A stretch of DNA of 64,000 nt from an uncultured Bacteroidales bacterium. GTDB lineage: Bacteria > Bacteroidota > Bacteroidia > Bacteroidales > Marinilabiliaceae. Both the position numbers and the translations under genes were made by a program. Position 1 is the first letter of the stretch. Every line of letters begins with the position of its first letter. Below, one piece after another: positions 44,989 to 53,787 of the stretch. The stretch covers positions 1 to 64,000 of the forward strand of contig CAKUVM010000005.1 of assembly GCA_934699135.1 (NCBI GenBank). The letters run 5' to 3'. The notes beneath the pieces were generated by a model that saw only the letters and a list, made by a program, of their open reading frames with translations, ran no database searches and was not told where the DNA came from.

Positions 44989-45807
44989 ATGAAAAACATT
45001 TTACGAGTTTTAGTGGCCTCCATAACTTTGGCTATGGGGGGCGATGCCCTGGCTGGCGTTCTGGCCAGTGGCACGGGTTGGACGCTCACAGACGAAGGCA
45101 CGCTCACTGTGACGAAAGATTATGTTTGGACTGACCAAAGCAGCACGCAAGGTTGGTATGAGAACAAGACGGACATCAAAAATGTCATTGTGAGTGATGG
45201 GGTCACCAAGATTGGTCTGAACGCTTTTTATGGCTACACAACCATTGAGAGTCTTTCCTTGCCAGATGGCCTCACCGAGATTTGCGGAGGCGCTTTCTAT
45301 GGATGCACGAAGCTTAAAGAGCTTAATCTGCCGGAGAGCTTGACCCGAATAGATGGCTTCGGCAATTGCACAGGGCTTACGAGAGTTTCACTCCCTAAGA
45401 ACGTCGAGGTAATCTATGATTACGCTTTCCGCGGCTGCACAGGCCTGAAGACTGTCGTTAGCCTATCCGAGAGCAAGCCCGTGTGGTTTGGGGATCAGGC
45501 ATTCCCTAAGAATCAGTGCGCTCTTTATCTTCCAGACGCCATTGTGGATGTTTATTGGGTGGCGCAAACGTGGGGCAAGCTGTTTGACGACATCCGCCCT
45601 CTTTCCTCCATGCCCACGTCAATAAAGGAGTTGGATGGTGGCGAGGTCAGAATATCCGTCTCGGCGGGCAAGGTGACCGTTGAGGGTGCGGACAAGGTCG
45701 AGGTCTATGACCTGACGGGCCGCAAGATGACGGCGGCATCCCCTCTGCCTGCCGGGGCCTACGTCGTCTCCACATCCAAAGGCTCTGCCAAAATCATTGT
45801 CAAGTAG
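44989..45807 (+). CDS. Secreted leucine-rich repeat (LRR_5/BspA) protein with type A-like tail
   Basis: This 272-residue protein has a signal peptide ending near ALAG. Five LRR_5-type repeats follow, of the form SLSLPDGLTEICGGAFYGCTKLKEL, typical of BspA-like surface adhesins. Then comes a CALYLPDAIVDVYW strand, and the last 60 residues (KVEVYDLTGRKM, GAYVVSTSKGSAKIIVK) look like a T9SS type A sorting domain. It would be exported by type IX secretion and attached to the surface. It resembles the broken gene at 169-1502 in repeat type and tail. The bidirectional terminator at 45833 follows. Binding partner unknown. Confidence 0.82.
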   Translation: MKNILRVLVASITLAMGGDALAGVLASGTGWTLTDEGTLTVTKDYVWTDQSSTQGWYENKTDIKNVIVSDGVTKIGLNAFYGYTTIESLSLPDGLTEICGGAFYGCTKLKELNLPESLTRIDGFGNCTGLTRVSLPKNVEVIYDYAFRGCTGLKTVVSLSESKPVWFGDQAFPKNQCALYLPDAIVDVYWVAQTWGKLFDDIRPLSSMPTSIKELDGGEVRISVSAGKVTVEGADKVEVYDLTGRKMTAASPLPAGAYVVSTSKGSAKIIVK

Positions 45808-45832
45808 CCGCTTCGGCCATACAGAAAAAACG

Positions 45833-45869
45833 CCGGGGACGCGACATCACGTCGCGCCCCCGGTCTTTT
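45833..45869. terminator. Bidirectional terminator between convergent genes
   Basis: CCGGGG (45833-45838) pairs with CCCCGG (45858-45863), enclosing an inner GCGAC/GTCGC stem. It is followed by TCTTTTAAT, and by an A-run on the other side (45825-45830). It separates the leucine-rich repeat gene (ends 45807) from the GH43 gene (ends 45894). Confidence 0.8.
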
Positions 45870-45893
45870 AATATGAAGATTGACTTTTTGTGG

Positions 45894-47573
45894 TTACTCT
45901 TTCACTTTCTTTCCCCACCATGTCGTCTTGCCGTCTTGCCCAATGCCGGCATAGACCAGTGTGACGCGCCTGGGGCTGGCCTCCCAGTCCACCTCGCGCT
46001 CCACGCAGACGGCGGCGTTGCCGATGATGATGAGCTTGCGCTCCGCGTCAAAGCTCCAAGAGCCGCCCAATGCGGGCGAGCCGCCATCGTCCGTTATGGT
46101 GCCGTCGGCGTTTAAGTTCACGTATCGGCTCTCGTCCTGCTCGCCGTAGTGATATTCCAAGTCGATGTGCTCCCAACGTCCAGCCACGCTGTCGGCCGTG
46201 AGCGCGCCATAGTCCGGCACGGCGGCATATCTCTCCGGCATGGCGATGGGCCATTTGTCGTCCAACGCAGAGGCAGAGGCCGGGGCCCACACCAGGCGGC
46301 GCACATGGCCCATCATGATGGCGTTGCTATAGGCGTTGCCGCCCACGTTGACGGGCAGGCGCCCTTGGCTCATATAGAACCACTCGGTGGCGCTCGCGTC
46401 TCCCTGTTTAGGGAATATGGCGCAGTGGCTGATGCCCACCCAGCCGGTGTGACCCTTGAACTTATACGGGTGTGTGACAATGGGGTAGCAGTCTCCGCGA
46501 CCGTTGGTGTTGTTGCGCCCAGTGATGTCGACATATGGCCCAGTGATGCTCTGCGAGCGCACCACCCTCGTGTTGTATGGCACGTCCAGGGCGTCGTAGG
46601 CCATGAAGAGGTAGTAATAGCCGTCTTTGTATATGACCTCCGGCCCCTCGCTGGCCTGCCAGCGGTTGCCCGCCGTGCGCGTGCTTATGGTCACACCGAA
46701 GCGGCTCTGCACCTCGGCGGCCGAGCCGCACCAGGGGGCGCCGGACGTGTTGGCGTTAAGCGGCTTGCCTGTGGCGGCGTCTACCTGGAATGCCGCGAAG
46801 CCGCTGTGCCACGAGCCGTGGATGAGCCAATGCTCGCCGGCGGGGGTGACGATGTAGGTGGGGTCTATGCCGTTGTAGTAGTAGAAGCCTCCCCACTGCG
46901 AGGCGGCAAGGTTAGAGGCCGTGAGCTCCATATCTGACGAGGAGCAAGTCACGAAGCCTTTGTCTTCCCACACGCCATGAGACGGGTCGGTTGTCTCGCA
47001 CATGCCAATGAGGGCAGGCACGCCCTGATTGCCGCCAATCTTGGGGTTGTCCACGGGCATGCTGTAATACATCCTGATTTTTGTCTGCCCGTCCACCGTC
47101 ACCTTGCGCGCCACGGGGGCCCAGTAGCTCAGTTGCATCTCGTCTGCCGTGGTCTTTGGCCGGCCGGCGGCGGTCAGAATCTCGTTCACCTTGTCCAGAA
47201 TCCAAGCGGGGCGCGTCTGGTCATAGAATATGCCGGGGACGTATTCCCAGTTGACAAGGTCGCGTGAGCGTTTGCCCTGGAAGTGGCCGTGGCCTTCATG
47301 GGCGTTGCCATAAGAGGCGTCGGTACCCCACATGTAGTAATACCCGTCCGTCCAGTAGACCACCGACGGGTCGTGGACGTTGGCCAGGTTCCAGCTGTTG
47401 TGATATTCCCAGCCGCTTATGGCCGAGTAGTCATCGGCGTAGGTGGGGATGGAGAATTTCGTTGTCGTGCCGCCGCCCGTGTCTGGCTTAGGGTCGTCTT
47501 TGTCATCGCTGCATGAGGCAAGGCTCATGGCCGCCATTGCGGCGAAGACGGCGTATGCTAGTCTTTTTACCAT
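45894..47573 (-). CDS. GH43-family arabinan-active lipoprotein (endo-1,5-alpha-L-arabinanase-like)
   Basis: This 559-residue lipoprotein has a lipobox (LASC, then SDDKDD, a likely surface-export signal). The GH43 five-blade propeller has the general base Asp in NVHDPSVVYW, a Trp-rich QLSYWAPVARK blade, and the acid Glu in SEGPEVIYKDGYYYLFMAY. The last 120 residues form a separate beta-barrel domain (GGSWSFDAERKLIIIG), as in GH43 endo-arabinanases. It should cut arabinan or related arabinoxylan chains. Expressed alone on the minus strand, from a -7 box at 47615. It is the second carbohydrate-active enzyme of the window. Confidence 0.9.
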   Translation of the reverse strand: MVKRLAYAVFAAMAAMSLASCSDDKDDPKPDTGGGTTTKFSIPTYADDYSAISGWEYHNSWNLANVHDPSVVYWTDGYYYMWGTDASYGNAHEGHGHFQGKRSRDLVNWEYVPGIFYDQTRPAWILDKVNEILTAAGRPKTTADEMQLSYWAPVARKVTVDGQTKIRMYYSMPVDNPKIGGNQGVPALIGMCETTDPSHGVWEDKGFVTCSSSDMELTASNLAASQWGGFYYYNGIDPTYIVTPAGEHWLIHGSWHSGFAAFQVDAATGKPLNANTSGAPWCGSAAEVQSRFGVTISTRTAGNRWQASEGPEVIYKDGYYYLFMAYDALDVPYNTRVVRSQSITGPYVDITGRNNTNGRGDCYPIVTHPYKFKGHTGWVGISHCAIFPKQGDASATEWFYMSQGRLPVNVGGNAYSNAIMMGHVRRLVWAPASASALDDKWPIAMPERYAAVPDYGALTADSVAGRWEHIDLEYHYGEQDESRYVNLNADGTITDDGGSPALGGSWSFDAERKLIIIGNAAVCVEREVDWEASPRRVTLVYAGIGQDGKTTWWGKKVKE

Positions 47574-47614
47574 ATTGAGTTTGCTTTAATTACGTATTTT
47601 TGGGTTAACGATGG

Positions 47615-47622
47615 CAAATATA
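47615..47622 (-). promoter_or_regulatory. -7 box TATATTTG upstream of the GH43 gene
   Basis: The minus strand reads TATATTTG about 42 bases before the GH43 ATG, a full match to TAnnTTTG. The -33 element is not clear. Confidence 0.5.
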
Positions 47623-47740
47623 CGTTGCCGCGCTTTGCTGTAGGTGGACTAAAGTGGCAATGAAGTGGACATTTGGTGAATTATACACAAAATATATTGC
47701 CTGGTGTGACGCGTTTTGCCCATCCCTCTGCGCGCGGCAA

Positions 47741-47780
47741 TAAAAAAGTCCGTGCCGACATCCCGCAGAGGCCGGCACGG
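47741..47780 (-). terminator. Terminator of lptB transcript
   Basis: On the minus strand CCGTGCC and GGCACGG (47750-47756 and 47774-47780) form a stem followed by a run of six Ts (revcomp of 47742-47747). It lies 25 bases beyond the lptB stop. Confidence 0.85.
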
Positions 47781-47804
47781 ATTATGCTTTCTCCCGCCTT
47801 TCTT

Positions 47805-48674
47805 CTAATCGTCAAACGTCCTGCGGCGCAAGATGAAGTCGCGCCCCAGATACACCTCGCGCACTTTCTCATCGCCCGCCAGCTGCTCCGCCGTGCCGGC
47901 GCGGAAAAGCCGCCCTTGCACCTGGATGTAGGCTCTGTCGCATATTGCCAACGTCTCACCCACGTTGTGGTCTGAGATCAAGACGCCTATGTTCTTGTCC
48001 TTGAGGTGCGAGACAATCTTTTGGATGTCGTAGACCGCTATGGGGTCTACGCCCGCGAAAGGCTCGTCGAGCATGATGAACTTGGGGTTTATGGCCAGCG
48101 CGCGGGCAATCTCCGTGCGTCGCCTCTCGCCACCCGACAGCTGGATGCCCTTGCTCTTGCGGATGTGGCCCAGGCCAAACTCCGATATCAGCTCCTCCAC
48201 CCGCTGTCGCTGATACTCCTTTGGGAAGTTTGTCATCTCCAACACGCCCAAGATGTTGTCTTCCACGCTGAGCGTGCGGAAGACTGACGCCTCTTGCGCC
48301 AAATAGCCCACGCCCAGTTGCGCGCGCCGATAGACGGGCAGCGTGGTGATATCTTGGTCATTGAGGTAGACGTGGCCCTCGTTTGGCTCAATGAGGCCCA
48401 CGGTCATGTAGAACGTGGTGGTCTTGCCCGCCCCGTTGGGGCCCAGCAGGCCCACAATCTCGCCTTGGCGCACCATGATGGACGGGCCGTCCACCACCTT
48501 GCGCGAGCCGTAAATCTTCACAAGTTTCTCGGTGCGCAGCACCATATGGTCGGGGTCTGGCGTGGGGTCTGGCTCCTCATACACCGTGCCCACCTCAAGC
48601 TCGCCGGAGTTTATCTTGGCCCTTATGACGTCCGACTCGCTCATATGGGCGTTGTCTGCCTTGCTCTGTTCCAT
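47805..48674 (-). CDS. lptB: LPS export ABC transporter ATP-binding protein LptB
   Basis: This 289-residue ABC ATPase has Walker A (GLLGPNGAGKTTTFY), the LptB-type Q-loop (YLAQEASVFRTLSVEDNI), signature (QLSGGERRRTEIARAL), Walker B (FIMLDEPFAGVDP) and the H-loop (VLISDHNVGETL). It powers LPS extraction from the inner membrane with LptFG. The ABC domain starts at MVLRTEKLVKIYGSRK, residue 44. The 43 upstream residues (EPDPTPDPD) are acidic and unusual for the family; ATGs at 48674, 48644 and 48545 are all in frame, so the start is uncertain. It lies 33 bases after prfB. Confidence 0.93.
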   Translation of the reverse strand: MEQSKADNAHMSESDVIRAKINSGELEVGTVYEEPDPTPDPDHMVLRTEKLVKIYGSRKVVDGPSIMVRQGEIVGLLGPNGAGKTTTFYMTVGLIEPNEGHVYLNDQDITTLPVYRRAQLGVGYLAQEASVFRTLSVEDNILGVLEMTNFPKEYQRQRVEELISEFGLGHIRKSKGIQLSGGERRRTEIARALAINPKFIMLDEPFAGVDPIAVYDIQKIVSHLKDKNIGVLISDHNVGETLAICDRAYIQVQGRLFRAGTAEQLAGDEKVREVYLGRDFILRRRTFDD

Positions 48675-48707
48675 TGCTTTCTGTGGCGTTGGGTTGTGGT
48701 TTTGAGC

Positions 48708-49830
48708 CTATTGGGCCGCGTCTGGCGCTCCAAATTCCATCAGGTATGCCTTTATGAAGCCGTCAATGTCACCGTCCATCACGGCCTGCACGTTGCTCGT
48801 CTGGTAGCCGGTGCGGTGGTCTTTCACCCTGCGGTCGTCAAAGACATAGCTGCGGATCTGCGACCCCCACTCAATTTTCTTTTTGCCGGCCTCAATCTTG
48901 GCCTTGGCCGCGTTGCGGCGTTTGAGCTCGCGGTCATAGAGTTGGGAGCGCAGCAGCCTCATGGCGTTCTCGCGGTTCTCGGTCTGCTTGCGCGTCTCGG
49001 TGTTCTCTATCAATATCTCTTCAGTCTCGCCCGTGTCGGGGTCGGTATATTGGTAGCGGAGCCTGACGCCCGTCTCCACCTTGTTGACGTTCTGGCCGCC
49101 CGCGCCGCCGGAGCGGAACAAGTCCCACGTTATTTTCGACGGGTCTACGTACACCTCTATGGAGTCGTCTACGAGGGGCGTCACGAAGACCGAGGCGAAA
49201 GATGTCATCCTCTTGCCCTGCGCATTGAATGGAGACACGCGCACGAGCCTGTGCACGCCGTTCTCGCTCTTCAGGTAGCCGTAGGCCGTGTCTCCCTCAA
49301 TCTCGAACGTCACGGTCTTGATGCCGGCGTCGTCTCCCTCTTGCAGGTTTGTCACCGTCACGCGGTATCCGTGGGCCTCGGCCCACCTTTGGTATAGCCT
49401 CATGAGCATCTGCGCCCAGTCTTGGCTCTCGGTGCCGCCCGCGCCTGCCACAATCTTCAGCACGGCGCTCATCTGGTCTTCCTCGCCTTGGAGCATGTTG
49501 GCCAGCTCGGCCTCCTCCGTCAGGCGCGAGGCTTCGATGTAGGCGGCGTCCACGTCGGCCTCGTCCACAACGCCCTCTTTCTGATATTCCAGGGCCAGCG
49601 TCAGCTCCTCCAGGGCTGAGTGCACCTTCTCGTAGTTGGAGACCCATTTCTTGTTGGCCCTCACCCGTTTCATCACCTCCTCGCTTTTGGCTCGGTCGTC
49701 CCAGAAACCGGGTTCTTGGGTGCGGAGTTCGTCCTCCTCTAGTTCCATGCGTCGGCGGTCGACGTCAAAGATACCTCCTCAACGCCAACTCGCGTCCGTT
49801 CAGGTCCTTCATCTGGTCCTGTGTCACCAT
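48708..49830 (-). CDS. prfB: Peptide chain release factor 2, with programmed +1 frameshift
   Basis: RF2 is encoded in two overlapping frames. ATG 49830 opens a 21-codon zero frame ending at an in-frame TGA (49767-49765). The site reads AGGAGG-TAT-CTT-TGA-C, with the Shine-Dalgarno-like AGGAGG at 49779-49774. A +1 slip at CTT restores the main frame from 49766 (DVDRRRMELEE) to 48708, giving 373 residues. The product has the peptidyl-release GGQ (RSGGAGGQNVNK) and RF2 decoding region. The frameshift senses RF2 shortage at UGA, so expression is autoregulated. A start at the internal ATG 49748 would lose the first 27 residues of the real protein. Confidence 0.95.
49764..49779 (-). promoter_or_regulatory. 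prfB programmed frameshift site
   Basis: Minus-strand elements in order are AGGAGG (49779-49774), a three-base spacer, the slippery CTT (49770-49768), TGA (49767-49765) and a following C. This is the same spacing as the classical RF2 recoding site. UGA with 3' C is a weak terminator, which favours the slip when RF2 is scarce. Confidence 0.95.
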
Positions 49831-49958
49831 GTCTTGCAATATATGGTTACGTGTGTGTAAAATGCTAAGAATCTAAAATCTATGCCCCCGCTCGCCATCC
49901 TTTTTCAGGAGGCGCGCTCGCCGTGGCGGCGCAAAGGTAGGGCAAAAATGCCAAACCT

Positions 49959-50543
49959 CTAGGCCTCTTCAGCCTCGTCTAGGTTCAGCAGCCCCTTGGG
50001 CAGCCGCAGGGTGATGGTCTTGGCGTCGTCGTCTAGGCTCATCACAAAGTCGTCCGCGGCGGGCAGCATCAGTTCCGTGCCATCCGTCCGTCGCACAATG
50101 AGGAGCGGGTTGGCGGCCACGCTGTCGTCAATGGCCACAATCTCGCCCACCATGCCGTCTTCTTCAGTCAGCACGGCGTAGCCCGCCAGTGTGGGCTCCT
50201 CATCCTCGTCTTCGTCCTCTTGCTCCGGCGCGGCCTCGGCGCGAATCTTGCAGCCCACCAGTGGCGCGGCCTGCTCTGCCGTGCAGATGTTGGCCAGCTC
50301 CACCGTGGCGGCCCTGTCGCCGCGCCTCGTCGTCTTGGCCATGCGCATCGGCACCACGCCGCCGTCCGCCACCACGAACAGGAACTCGGCCTCGAAGACG
50401 TCGGCGTAGTCCACGTCTGGGCGCAATTTCACAAGCACCCCGCCGTTTGTGCCGTCAACCTTGGTTATGGTGCCGGCTTCGGCCAATGCTGTCGGCTCTT
50501 GGTCCCGGCCTGGTGTTATGATGGTGTCTATGTCTGTCCTCAT
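49959..50543 (-). CDS. rimM: Ribosome maturation factor RimM
   Basis: This 194-residue protein has an N-terminal RimM barrel (AGTITKVDGTNGGVLVKLRPD), an acidic linker (EQEDEDEDEE) and a PRC barrel (VGEIVAIDDSVAANPLLIVRR) ending LPKGLLNL, as in RimM. It assists 30S assembly near the 16S 3' domain and S19. The gene follows the 755-residue leucine-rich repeat gene by 30 bases, so it may share its transcript; this neighbour is unusual for a ribosome factor. Confidence 0.85.
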   Translation of the reverse strand: MRTDIDTIITPGRDQEPTALAEAGTITKVDGTNGGVLVKLRPDVDYADVFEAEFLFVVADGGVVPMRMAKTTRRGDRAATVELANICTAEQAAPLVGCKIRAEAAPEQEDEDEDEEPTLAGYAVLTEEDGMVGEIVAIDDSVAANPLLIVRRTDGTELMLPAADDFVMSLDDDAKTITLRLPKGLLNLDEAEEA

Positions 50544-50573
50544 CAGATTAAGTTGTCGTGTGTCTTTGGTTCG

Positions 50574-52841
50574 TTATGGGCGGAAGGTGTTGATGCGGGA
50601 GTGCTTTCTCCAAGCCGCCCTGTATTCTTTGCGCGACTGGCGCGGCACGTTGACCCACGTGGCTTCGGGAATGGCTTCGCGCCCCAGTTCGGCGGGTGTC
50701 TCGCCCAGGCAATATATCTCAAAGAGGCTCTCGCAGTCGTCAAAGGCGTAGTTGCCTATCTTGGTCAGCGTGGGCGGCAGCGTGACGGACGGCAGGGCGG
50801 AGCAGGCTCGGAAGGCGTCATCTTCAATCGCCCGCGCCTGCCGCGGAATGTTGATCTCGGCCATGTTGACGCAGTCTGCGAATGCGCCGTCGGCTATCTT
50901 GGCCAGCCCGTCTGGCAGGCTCACGCGCGCCAGGCTGGAGCATCCGCCAAAAGCGCTCTTGCCCACCGAGGCAACCGATTGTGGCAACGCTATGGCTTTC
51001 AGTTTTTTGCATCCCTCGAAAGCTCTGTCGCCGACCTCGGCCAGGCCATCGGGCAGAGCTAGCCGCTCCAGTGAGGCGCAGCCGCGAAACGTACCGGCCG
51101 CGATGACATACAGTCCGTCAGGGAGCGCGATGACATTGAGCTTCCCGCATCCCGCGAAGGCGAAGTCGCCTATTGACGTCACCGTGGCGGGCACCAAGAC
51201 GTCTTCTAGACTCGTGCAGCCCTCAAAGGCTTGGAGGCCAATCTCGCCAACGCCGTTCAAGAGCCTCACGCTGCGCAGGGCTGTGCACCCGGCGAAGCTC
51301 TTCCAATCCACGCTCTCCACGGTCTCCGGCACCGTCAGCTCGCAGAGCGACGTGCAGCCGCTAAATGCTTCCCAGCCTATGGAGCGCAACCCGTCCGGCA
51401 GGCTCACGCGCTCCAGTCTGGCGCAGTCGGCAAAGGCCCCGTCGGCCACCGACTCCACGCCTATGGGCAGCACCACGTGGGTGAGCGAGGAGCAGCGGGC
51501 GAAAGCCCCGTCGGCAATCTCAGCCACGGCGGGCAATATGACGGGCCGCCCGCCGACGCCGCCCTCATACTCGCCGCCCTCACCATCCGTCAGCACCATG
51601 CGGCGCAATGCCGAGCAGCCTTCAAAGGCCGAGCTGCCAATGCTCCCCATGGAGCCGCTCATGCTCACGCTCTGAAGCCCCGAGCACTCGGCGAAAGCGC
51701 GGGCGGGCAGTGAGCGCAGCCCTTCGGGCAGCCCCACGGCCACGAGGCCCTCGCACCCCCAGAACGCCGATGGTGCCAGGCTCCTGACGCGGTTGGGAAG
51801 ATAGACCACGAACGTCTCGCGGCTCTTGGGGCAAAATAAGACGCGAGACGTGTCGGCAGTGAACAGCACGCCCTCTCGCTCAAAAAAGCACTTGTTGCCC
51901 TGCGACACGCTGAGGTTTGTGAGATTGCGGCAGCGGCTTATGGCGTCGTCTTCAATTTGCCGCAGGCCCTTGGGCAGCGTCAGGCTCTCGAGGGAGTCGC
52001 AGTCGGCGAAAGCCCCGTGGCCCAAGTAGAGCAATGACGGCGGCAGGCTCACGTCCTTGAGCCTGGAGCAACCTGCGAATGCCGCCCCGCCTATGCTCCG
52101 CACCCCGTTGGCGACTGTGACGCTCCGCAAAGCCGCGCAGCCGCTGAACGCCGCCGCCGACAGGTGAGACAAGGAGCCAGGCACGCGCGCGCTGTCTAAC
52201 GCCGTGCACATGTCGAAAACGTTGGTGCCAAGCGTCTTGAGGCTGTCCGGCAGCTCTATGGATCTCAGAGACGTGCAGCGGGCGAACGCCCTGGAGCCAA
52301 TGTGGCGCACCGAGGGCGGCACAACCACGCGCCGCAGGGTGCGGCAGAGGGCGAATGTGCCGTCCGCTATGGAGTCTACTGACGGGGGAATGGAATATTC
52401 GGCCTGCTCTGATGCCTTGGGGTAGAGCAAGATGCGGGTCTTGGCCTTGTTGAACAGGATGCCCGATGAGGCGCAAAATGACGGGTTCCCGCCGTCTACG
52501 AACACGGCGCGGAGCGATGAGTAGCCGTGGTCTCCGCCAAAGTCAACGTCTATCGCCTCCACCGACGCCGGAATCACCAGCGTCTGCATCTGGCTGCACC
52601 AGCGAAACGCCTCGGCGGCAATGCGCGTCACGCGGCAACCGGCCACGGTGTCGGGGATCACCACGTTGTCCACCCCGTCCACAAAGGTCAGGGCCACGGT
52701 GGTGTCTGACGTGAGCAAAAAAGTGAGGTAGCCGCTCTTGAACTTGCCCATCACTTTCGAGCCTAGGGGCTGCGCCAGGGCACTGGAGCATATTGAGGTC
52801 AGCAGGCTGATGACAATCAGCCACGTAGCTTTGGTCTTCAT
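50574..52841 (-). CDS. Large secreted leucine-rich repeat (LRR_5/BspA) protein
   Basis: This 755-residue protein has a signal peptide (SSALAQ). From about residue 55 to 720 it is built of LRR_5 repeats of about 23 residues (LPDGLRSIGWEAFSGCTSLCELTV form), some 25 in all, interrupted by two irregular turns containing VLFCPKSRETFVVY-like strands. The C-terminus ends WRKHSRINTFRP with no obvious type A or B tail. Such proteins are surface adhesins or binding proteins in Bacteroidales. The repeats are highly regular, so the solenoid should be one continuous curved surface. A promoter-like pair lies upstream. Confidence 0.88.
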   Translation of the reverse strand: MKTKATWLIVISLLTSICSSALAQPLGSKVMGKFKSGYLTFLLTSDTTVALTFVDGVDNVVIPDTVAGCRVTRIAAEAFRWCSQMQTLVIPASVEAIDVDFGGDHGYSSLRAVFVDGGNPSFCASSGILFNKAKTRILLYPKASEQAEYSIPPSVDSIADGTFALCRTLRRVVVPPSVRHIGSRAFARCTSLRSIELPDSLKTLGTNVFDMCTALDSARVPGSLSHLSAAAFSGCAALRSVTVANGVRSIGGAAFAGCSRLKDVSLPPSLLYLGHGAFADCDSLESLTLPKGLRQIEDDAISRCRNLTNLSVSQGNKCFFEREGVLFTADTSRVLFCPKSRETFVVYLPNRVRSLAPSAFWGCEGLVAVGLPEGLRSLPARAFAECSGLQSVSMSGSMGSIGSSAFEGCSALRRMVLTDGEGGEYEGGVGGRPVILPAVAEIADGAFARCSSLTHVVLPIGVESVADGAFADCARLERVSLPDGLRSIGWEAFSGCTSLCELTVPETVESVDWKSFAGCTALRSVRLLNGVGEIGLQAFEGCTSLEDVLVPATVTSIGDFAFAGCGKLNVIALPDGLYVIAAGTFRGCASLERLALPDGLAEVGDRAFEGCKKLKAIALPQSVASVGKSAFGGCSSLARVSLPDGLAKIADGAFADCVNMAEINIPRQARAIEDDAFRACSALPSVTLPPTLTKIGNYAFDDCESLFEIYCLGETPAELGREAIPEATWVNVPRQSRKEYRAAWRKHSRINTFRP

Positions 52842-52872
52842 CGGGGTCTGAGGGTTGATTTCCGCAGTTTTG

Positions 52873-52904
52873 CAAAATTAGTCAATTGACCGATACGCAC
52901 GAAA
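52873..52904 (-). promoter_or_regulatory. Candidate promoter of the 755-residue leucine-rich repeat gene and rimM
   Basis: On the minus strand TTTC (52901-52904) and TAATTTTG (52873-52880) are 20 bases apart, one mismatch in the -33 box from TTTG-N19/21-TAnnTTTG. The predicted transcript would begin about 25 bases before the ATG at 52841. Confidence 0.6.
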
Positions 52905-53128
52905 CGGCAACAGAGTTTCGCCCCCGCGGCCGCCCATACGGCTTGCGCTATTTTATAAAATTATGCATGGGTTTTCGGCCCCACTCGGCATTTTAGAATA
53001 ATTAAGTTGTTGAGAAACAACGGCAGTTCCACAATGAACAAACTCCGCCAACTGGTTAAAAATGATTGCGCAGCGCCCTGTCTCTCGCAAATATGCTTAA
53101 TGGGATGTTTCGCAATGTGGGCAAAAGC

Positions 53129-53136
53129 TATATTTG
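53129..53136 (+). promoter_or_regulatory. -7 box TATATTTG upstream of the YfiR-family gene
   Basis: TATATTTG lies 32 bases before ATG 53169 and fully matches TAnnTTTG. A weak TTTC is 17 bases upstream. It predicts a leader of about 27 bases. Confidence 0.5.
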
Positions 53137-53168
53137 TTATGCGTAATTAAACCTCTACCTGTAAAGTC

Positions 53169-53675
53169 ATGAAGAAGCTGTTACTACCCATTTTGGCTCT
53201 GCTGCTGTTCGTCGGCCCCGCCCTTGGGCAGCACACCAAGGTGCAGGCCATTTTCCTGTTCCAGTTTGCGCGCTACACCAGTTGGCCTAAAGACGATGTC
53301 GCCAACTCGTTCATAATCTCCATCGTGGGGTCTGACGAGATGGCCGCTGAGCTGCGCCGCATGACCGAGGGCAAAAGCATCGGCGGCAGGCCCATCGACG
53401 TGGTGACGTCGTCATCGCCGCGAAACCTCCCCAAGTCCGAGATCGTCTTCCTGGGCGGGAAGTTCGGCTCCAACGCCAAGTCCGTCATCAACAACCAATA
53501 TGGCCACCCTGTGCTGATCGTCACTCAAGGCGGCGGCATGTGCGTCCATGGCGCGGGTGTGACCCTGGTGCCGTCAGGAGACAACGTGACGTTCGAGGCC
53601 AGCAAGCATAACTTGGAGAAGTGCGGCATAAAGATGTCGCCCAAGGTGCTGGCAATGGGCAAAGAGGTTTATTAG
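53169..53675 (+). CDS. YfiR-family periplasmic protein (DUF4154)
   Basis: This 168-residue protein has a signal peptide (PALGQ). The DUF4154 motifs are KVQAIFLFQFARYTSWP at the start, VGSDEMAAELRRM and the end VTFEASKHNLEKCGIKMSPKVLAMGKEVY. In Pseudomonas, YfiR holds the diguanylate cyclase YfiN in check from the periplasm. Here no GGDEF or sensor kinase gene is near, so the partner is unknown. It is transcribed alone ahead of udk. Confidence 0.82.
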   Translation: MKKLLLPILALLLFVGPALGQHTKVQAIFLFQFARYTSWPKDDVANSFIISIVGSDEMAAELRRMTEGKSIGGRPIDVVTSSSPRNLPKSEIVFLGGKFGSNAKSVINNQYGHPVLIVTQGGGMCVHGAGVTLVPSGDNVTFEASKHNLEKCGIKMSPKVLAMGKEVY

Positions 53676-53787
53676 GCACCTGGAGACATCCAAAAACTTT
53701 TGATATGGAGCGTGGCGGCGCGGCCTTAGGGTCTCGTCGCCTTGTCTTTTTTTCATCGCGCCACCTCATGCGGGTGGAAAATATGCT

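Larger units (their letters stand above)
52842..53168. other. Divergent promoter region between leucine-rich repeat and YfiR genes
   Basis: About 330 bases, AT-rich from 52960 onward, separate the two divergent genes. It holds the candidate promoter of the leucine-rich repeat gene and a -7 box for the yfiR-like gene. A 38-codon open frame from 53035 is not convincing because it has no family features. Nothing else is recognised. Confidence 0.55.

Noticed and set aside
49765..49767. prfB as a broken gene
   Set aside because: The in-frame TGA sits in the full RF2 recoding context, so it is regulation and not damage.
53035..53151. 38-codon open frame before the YfiR gene
   Set aside because: No signal, helix or family feature, it overlaps the -7 box, and no promoter precedes it.
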